A stretch of 64,000 nucleotides of DNA from Paludibacteraceae bacterium (GTDB taxonomy: Bacteria; Bacteroidota; Bacteroidia; Bacteroidales; Paludibacteraceae). Both the position numbers and the translations under genes were made by a program. Shown here piece after piece: positions 60,007-64,000 of this stretch (its first letter is position 1; every line of letters starts with the position of its first letter). Where the stretch lies: positions 186,001 through 250,000 of the forward strand of contig JAFTOD010000001.1 of the NCBI GenBank assembly GCA_017451525.1, written 5' to 3'. A model generated the notes under the pieces. That model was not told where the DNA came from and did no database searches. It saw nothing but the letters and a program-made list of their open reading frames with translations.

Positions 60007-61947
60007 ATGAAACAAATTTGGAAACATCCATGGATAGTAGCAGCATGCAATTTGTTGCTTGTAATGGTTATATATACCATTTCACGACTATTTTTCTATT
60101 GGGTGAATATGGACATGTATCCTCATGTTTCTGCAAACCATCTTTTGGAGATGCTGATTGGTGGTAGCAGATTTGATTTGACAGCGTTACTTTACCTCAA
60201 CTCGCTATATTTATTACTTATTCTATTGCCACTACCTGCACAAATACGCAATCACAAAAAATATCTTTGTGCAGCCAAGTGGGCATTTTGGTTGCCAAAT
60301 ATCCTCGGTTTCATCGTCAATTGCATGGATATAGTATATGTTCGCTTTACTGATAGACGCACCACATGTACTATCTTTACAGAATTTCAAAATGATGGTA
60401 ATTTAGCCAGTATCATCGGACAATCCATACTACAATATTGGTATGTCACATTATTTGGCATTACAATCATTACCTTATTCCTTATATGTACACGCAAGCA
60501 ATGGCAGGTTACTCCACCTCGTAAAGCATGGATGTATTATGTAGTTGAGAGTACACTAATGTTGGTAAGTATATATTTCGTGGTAATTGGTATTCGCGGT
60601 GGATTCGGCAAATATACACGTCCTATTACCATTTCCAATGCCCTACAATATACCAATACTCCACAAGAAACAGCCATTCTGCTCAACACTCCATTTTCTC
60701 TGATGAAATCATTAGAAAATACCACCTATATTCATCCACATTATTTCACCAACGAGGAAGCAGAGCATATTTTTTCGCCTATTCATACCGATAAAATCGA
60801 AGAAAACGGCAAGTTGGGACATACCAACGTGGTTATTTTGATATTGGAATCTTTCTCTAAAGAATATATTGGGTTCTACAATCAGCATATCAATGGATAT
60901 TCTGGATACACCCCATTCTTAGACTCACTTCTAACATATTGCGTCACCTACTCTCATTCATTCGCTTCTGGTAGGAAATCCATTGATGCCATGCCATCAG
61001 TGCTATCTTCTATCCCGATGTTAATTGAGCCATATATAGTTACTCCATACTCTACCAATGCAGTTTCTTCTATTGCCGACTGTTTGGGTAAAGAAGGCTA
61101 TACAACAGCATTTTTCCATGGTGCGCCTAACGGCAGTATGGGCTTTCAAGCATATGCTCGCTCTGCAGGATTTGAAGCATATTATGGTATGGAAGAATAC
61201 GATGGAATCGAGGCTTTTGACGGAACATGGGCGATTTGGGATGAGGAGTTTCTGCAATATTATGCTCGCACGATGAATACGTTAGAAGAACCTTTTATGA
61301 CTGCCGTCTTTACTGCATCAAGCCATCATCCGTTCCGTGTACCTAAACGCTATGAGGGTGTATTCCCAATGGGTAATATGCCTATTCACCAATGCGTTGG
61401 ATACACAGACCATGCATTACGCGAGTTCTTCAAGTATGCACAACAACAAGAGTGGTATGATAATACCTTATTCGTATTAACGGCAGATCATACCAATCAA
61501 GTATGCCTACCTGAATATGCTACAGCCAAAGGATTATATGAAGTCCCTATTGCCTTCTATTCCTCCCGATGGAATCGCGGAGAGTTACGAGATAAAGAAG
61601 CCGTTAGTCAAACAGATATTATGCCTTCAGTATTAGCATACTTAGGCTATAATAAGCCCTATTTTGCATTTGGCGAGGATGCACTGACCAAAGCTAAAAA
61701 ACATCCATACGCTATTTGTTATAACCACCCTGTATATCAATTATTAACTGATAGTCTTTTGGTACAATTTGATGGCAAAGAGGTTCGTGCAGTATATAAC
61801 TATTGCGATGACCCACAATTGCAACACAATATTGCGACCCATACTGACACTCATGAGATAGAAACATATTTACGCGCTTATATTCAGCAATATATTTATC
61901 GATTGATCACCAATCAATTAACTACCAATGGAAGTACGAGTAGATAA
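60007..61947 (+). CDS. LTA synthase family (alkaline-phosphatase fold) membrane protein
   Basis: 646 residues from ATG 60007; an upstream in-frame start would translate the array. Five membrane helices in the first 220 residues are followed by a periplasmic sulfatase/LTA-synthase domain: NVVILILESFSKEYIGFYN (metal Glu), the nucleophile region SFASGRKSIDAMPSVLSSIP (Ser in place of the LtaS Thr, as in Bacteroidetes members), ASSHHPF and LTADHTNQ with the metal-binding Asp-His. It probably transfers phosphoglycerol- or phosphoethanolamine-like groups to envelope lipids or glycans. It overlaps the next gene by 20 bases. Confidence 0.92.
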   Translation: MKQIWKHPWIVAACNLLLVMVIYTISRLFFYWVNMDMYPHVSANHLLEMLIGGSRFDLTALLYLNSLYLLLILLPLPAQIRNHKKYLCAAKWAFWLPNILGFIVNCMDIVYVRFTDRRTTCTIFTEFQNDGNLASIIGQSILQYWYVTLFGITIITLFLICTRKQWQVTPPRKAWMYYVVESTLMLVSIYFVVIGIRGGFGKYTRPITISNALQYTNTPQETAILLNTPFSLMKSLENTTYIHPHYFTNEEAEHIFSPIHTDKIEENGKLGHTNVVILILESFSKEYIGFYNQHINGYSGYTPFLDSLLTYCVTYSHSFASGRKSIDAMPSVLSSIPMLIEPYIVTPYSTNAVSSIADCLGKEGYTTAFFHGAPNGSMGFQAYARSAGFEAYYGMEEYDGIEAFDGTWAIWDEEFLQYYARTMNTLEEPFMTAVFTASSHHPFRVPKRYEGVFPMGNMPIHQCVGYTDHALREFFKYAQQQEWYDNTLFVLTADHTNQVCLPEYATAKGLYEVPIAFYSSRWNRGELRDKEAVSQTDIMPSVLAYLGYNKPYFAFGEDALTKAKKHPYAICYNHPVYQLLTDSLLVQFDGKEVRAVYNYCDDPQLQHNIATHTDTHEIETYLRAYIQQYIYRLITNQLTTNGSTSR

Positions 61948-62344
61948 ATACCTTTGGGCAATGCGGATTTACAAAACCCGTTCAATTGCCACTGACGCCT
62001 GCAAATGTGGGCGTGTGAAGATGAACGGCGTAGAACTCAAACCCAGCCGCGTATTTCATGTGGGGGATGTATTTACTGTCCGCAAAGGTCCTATTACCTA
62101 CACCTATCGCATATTACAACTACATAACAATCGATTGGGAGCAAAAATGGTACCAGAGTACCTACAAGATATTACACCTAAAGAGCAATTAGAACTATTG
62201 GAATTGGCTCGCTATGCTGCTCAAAGTGGACGAGATAGAGGTACAGGACGACCAACCAAGAAAGATAGGCGAGAAATAGAGCAGTTTTTCTCGGATGACT
62301 ATAACTATTTATTAGACGAAGACTATGATTTTGAAGAAGAATAA
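61928..62344 (+). CDS. S4-domain RNA-binding protein (Hsp15/HslR-like)
   Basis: 138 residues. The S4 domain is at the N-terminus (VRVDKYLWAMRIYKTRSIATDACKCGRVKMNG, 2-33), followed by VFHVGDVFTVRKGPITYTYRIL and a basic, then acidic tail. Hsp15 of E. coli rescues stalled 50S subunits carrying nascent chains; a similar role is likely. Overlaps both neighbours by 20 bases, so translation is probably coupled; next to pth, which handles the same kind of stalled product. Confidence 0.92.
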   Translation: MEVRVDKYLWAMRIYKTRSIATDACKCGRVKMNGVELKPSRVFHVGDVFTVRKGPITYTYRILQLHNNRLGAKMVPEYLQDITPKEQLELLELARYAAQSGRDRGTGRPTKKDRREIEQFFSDDYNYLLDEDYDFEEE

Positions 62345-62771
62345 TATTGCCGAGTATATTTTATATCTCTGGCAGATAGAGGATTATCTACGCGCTTTTC
62401 CTCAGCAATCAGAAGCAAATCAAGAGTTGCATGACTTGAGTAACATGATGCACCAAGAGAACATTATGGAAGGAGGACACCTGCAATTAGCCAAGAATGC
62501 GCTCGCCGAATTAGAAGATTTGCATAACGATCTCTTGGATCAAGAAGCCACTTATCGGGCAGCAATGATTCAACTCACCCCTTCGCTCAATCTACTGAAA
62601 GCAAAAACCGATCGTCCGACAATGAGCGATGTGGAAGCATGCCTTATATTGCTCTATCAAATTATGCTGCTCAATCTGCAGAAACGTCCGATTTCATCGG
62701 AAACTCAACAAGTGCAGAAGCAAGCCACACAAGTGTTGCAATATTTGAGCAAAACTTACAAGGAGCAATAA
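62325..62771 (+). CDS. DUF4924 family protein
   Basis: 148 residues, all alpha. The start (ILKKNNIAEYILYLWQIEDYLRAF) matches the Bacteroidetes DUF4924 family, and the conserved MMHQENIMEGGHLQLAKN segment follows around 42-60. The function is unknown. Its ATG lies 20 bases inside the S4 gene. Confidence 0.82.
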   Translation: MILKKNNIAEYILYLWQIEDYLRAFPQQSEANQELHDLSNMMHQENIMEGGHLQLAKNALAELEDLHNDLLDQEATYRAAMIQLTPSLNLLKAKTDRPTMSDVEACLILLYQIMLLNLQKRPISSETQQVQKQATQVLQYLSKTYKEQ

Positions 62772-62779
62772 ACTATTAG

Positions 62780-62831
62780 ACCGCTACGCTGTTGGATATT
62801 GGACCGCCTTCGGCTGTTAGAATTTAGACAC
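62780..62831 (+). repeat. CCAATAGCC-related hairpin repeat between DUF4924 and nth
   Basis: Two units of GACCGC-hairpin-CTGTT(G/A) : gaccgctacgctgttggat and gaccgccttcggctgttag, with small GC hairpins in the middle. Confidence 0.72.
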
Positions 62832-63470
62832 ATGAAGACCAAAGAACGATATGAAAGGGCATTGGCGTGGTTTGAAGCAAACATGCCCGTTGCCGAGAGC
62901 GAGTTGCATTTTGAGAATGAATACCAACTCTTGGTAGCTGTAATGCTATCTGCTCAATGTACCGACAAACGAGTGAATATGGTCACTCCAGCTCTATTTG
63001 AGGCCTACCCTACTATTGCAGATTTAGCCGAATCCACCGCAGAAGATGTGCTCAAATATATCCGTTCGGTGAGTTATCCAAACAGCAAAGCCGAACACTT
63101 AGTTCAAATGGCGAAGCGTGTGGTGGAAGTATATGAGGGCAAAATCCCAGATACCCGTGAAGAGTTGCAAACATTGGCTGGAGTAGGAAGAAAAACTGCC
63201 AATGTGGTATTGGCTGTATGGTGGAATCAACCTACTATGGCAGTGGACACCCATATCTTCCGTGTCGCTGAACGTATTGGCTTAACTACCAAAGCAAAAA
63301 ATCCTCTGGATAGCGAGCAACAACTCATCAAATATATTCCTGAGGAGATTATCCCTAAGGCACATCATTGGCTCTTATTGCATGGTCGCTATACCTGCCA
63401 AGCTCGTACTCCTAAGTGCGAGAAGTGCGGTATTCAGGCGATTTGTCGCTATTTTTCAAGTAAAAAATAA
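62832..63470 (+). CDS. nth: Endonuclease III
   Basis: 212 residues from ATG 62832; the longer frame would translate the repeat. Bifunctional DNA glycosylase/AP lyase for oxidised pyrimidines. Helix-hairpin-helix LQTLAGVGRKTANVVLAVW with the catalytic Lys, the catalytic Asp in AVDTHIFRV, and the 4Fe-4S loop CQARTPKCEKCGIQAIC at the C-terminus. The gene follows DUF4924 with a 60-base repeat in between. Confidence 0.97.
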   Translation: MKTKERYERALAWFEANMPVAESELHFENEYQLLVAVMLSAQCTDKRVNMVTPALFEAYPTIADLAESTAEDVLKYIRSVSYPNSKAEHLVQMAKRVVEVYEGKIPDTREELQTLAGVGRKTANVVLAVWWNQPTMAVDTHIFRVAERIGLTTKAKNPLDSEQQLIKYIPEEIIPKAHHWLLLHGRYTCQARTPKCEKCGIQAICRYFSSKK

Positions 63471-63477
63471 GAAACTC

Positions 63478-63508
63478 TTGCATAAATGCAAGAAAATTAG
63501 TATCTTTG
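63478..63508 (+). promoter_or_regulatory. Bacteroidetes-type promoter of the TamB-like gene
   Basis: TTG 63478-63480 and TATCTTTG 63501-63508, 20 bases apart. Confidence 0.7.
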
Positions 63509-63533
63509 CGCGATTTTTAGTTTGGGACGAATC

Positions 63534-64000
63534 GTGCAAAAAGCAAATACCCCGCATATTAAGGATAAGCAGAGTGTTGTAAACACAGAATTACAACAGC
63601 CTATAACACGCAAAGCAAAGGTACAAAAAGCATTTGCTATTGTTGCTATCGTGTTAGGAGTATTCTTGCTGTTGCTGGGTGGTGTCGTGGGTGTGCTGCA
63701 TATCAAAGATGTGCAAACATTTATCGTGGGGAAGGTAGCAGATAAACTATCTAAAGAATTAAATGTAGAGGCAAGCATCGCCTCGTTTCATTATCGTCCA
63801 CTATCACACCTGACATTAGACAGCGTCTATCTCAGCGATCAAAAACGAGATACCCTCGCATTTATCGAACAATTGCAATTGGAGTTTGCCCCCTTAGCGT
63901 TACGTGAACAACGTATCAACATCCAACAACTACGTCTGCAAAATCCATATATCAACCTACAATCTACTTCGGATTCAACGCTGAATATTCAATTCTTGAT
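63534..64000 (+). CDS. TamB/DUF490-like translocation and assembly protein (partial, 3' end outside window)
   Basis: The frame is open from a stop at 63498-63500 to the window edge. The start is GTG 63534 or TTG 63522; there is no early ATG. A basic cytosolic head is followed by one membrane helix (AFAIVAIVLGVFLLLLGGVV), then HIKDVQTFIVGKVADKLSKE, LNVEASIASFHYRPLSHLTLDSVYLSD and INIQQLRLQNPYINL. This beta-rich pattern with a SVYLSD-type strand is typical of the AsmA/TamB N-terminus in Bacteroidetes. It would span the periplasm and move lipid or outer-membrane proteins; here only the first 155 residues are visible. Confidence 0.75.
   Translation, partial: MQKANTPHIKDKQSVVNTELQQPITRKAKVQKAFAIVAIVLGVFLLLLGGVVGVLHIKDVQTFIVGKVADKLSKELNVEASIASFHYRPLSHLTLDSVYLSDQKRDTLAFIEQLQLEFAPLALREQRINIQQLRLQNPYINLQSTSDSTLNIQFL

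Overview
The window is a chromosomal segment of a member of the Bacteroidota, most probably order Bacteroidales. The evidence is the gene content (DUF4301, DUF4292, DUF4924, a PCMD-domain protein, PspC/GIN proteins, large secreted repeat proteins) and the promoters. At least 17 upstream regions carry TAnnTTTG at -7, nearly all with TTG or TTTG exactly 20 bases further upstream, which is the Bacteroidetes sigma-ABfr pattern. I cannot assign a genus. I see no transposase, integrase, phage or CRISPR locus. Both ends cut a gene: a PspC/GIN membrane protein on the left and a TamB-like protein on the right.

Layout. 1-2262 (minus): envelope-stress type PspC/PadR/GIN cluster and a PepSY-like protein. 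2572-7337: dxs, a sensor kinase, and convergent ispE with an ABC-2 permease. 7534-15627: two large secreted proteins, an MBOAT acyltransferase and coaE, convergent with DUF4301. 17170-29171: a long same-strand run of lipid kinase, dut, TPR, DUF4292, EnvC-like, FKBP, Rieske-like protein, AddA-like helicase-nuclease, rimM, trmH-type methylase, U32 protein and WYL regulator. 29374-29879: a small accessory locus (39-residue peptide plus ArdC-N-like protein). 29937-41054: secreted proteins, an NtrC-like regulator, recF and a DUF1016 nuclease. 41238-49160 (minus): mltG, tRNA-Ser, an M23 peptidase, YgiQ, a calcineurin/PQQ protein and dnaX. 49686-64000 (plus): rplS, tRNA-Gln(CTG) with an unusual tandem element, two more paralogous secreted proteins, tyrS, a PCMD protein, tRNA-Gln(TTG), rplY, pth, an LTA-synthase-like protein, an S4 protein, DUF4924, nth and a tamB-like gene.

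Most unusual feature. About thirty short, imperfect tandem arrays are scattered through the window. Within an array the period is nearly fixed (7, 8, 9, 10 or 11 bases), but the unit sequence differs from array to array and drifts within an array. They fill many intergenic gaps. They also lie in frame inside conserved genes (dxs, ispE, coaE, MBOAT, U32, YgiQ, dnaX, calcineurin/PQQ) and repeatedly contain the stop codon of the preceding gene. In one case, before the U32 gene, an array occupies the place where the start codon should be. A related class carries short hairpins around a CCAATAGCC-like motif. Separately, two 190-200-base units follow tRNA-Gln(CTG). Each ends in a copy of the tRNA 3' end and holds hairpins whose outer stems vary in a base-paired way, as if a tiny non-coding element had inserted twice at the tRNA 3' end.

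A second theme is a family of exported proteins. Six unrelated-looking secreted proteins share a C-terminal module of about 35-40 residues (a VENI-like start, K-x-I-x-N-G-Q-L, then Y-x-x-x-G-x-x-V-K). Three of them are also built of the same repeated beta-rich domain. No secretion machinery is visible here, so a sorting role is inference only.
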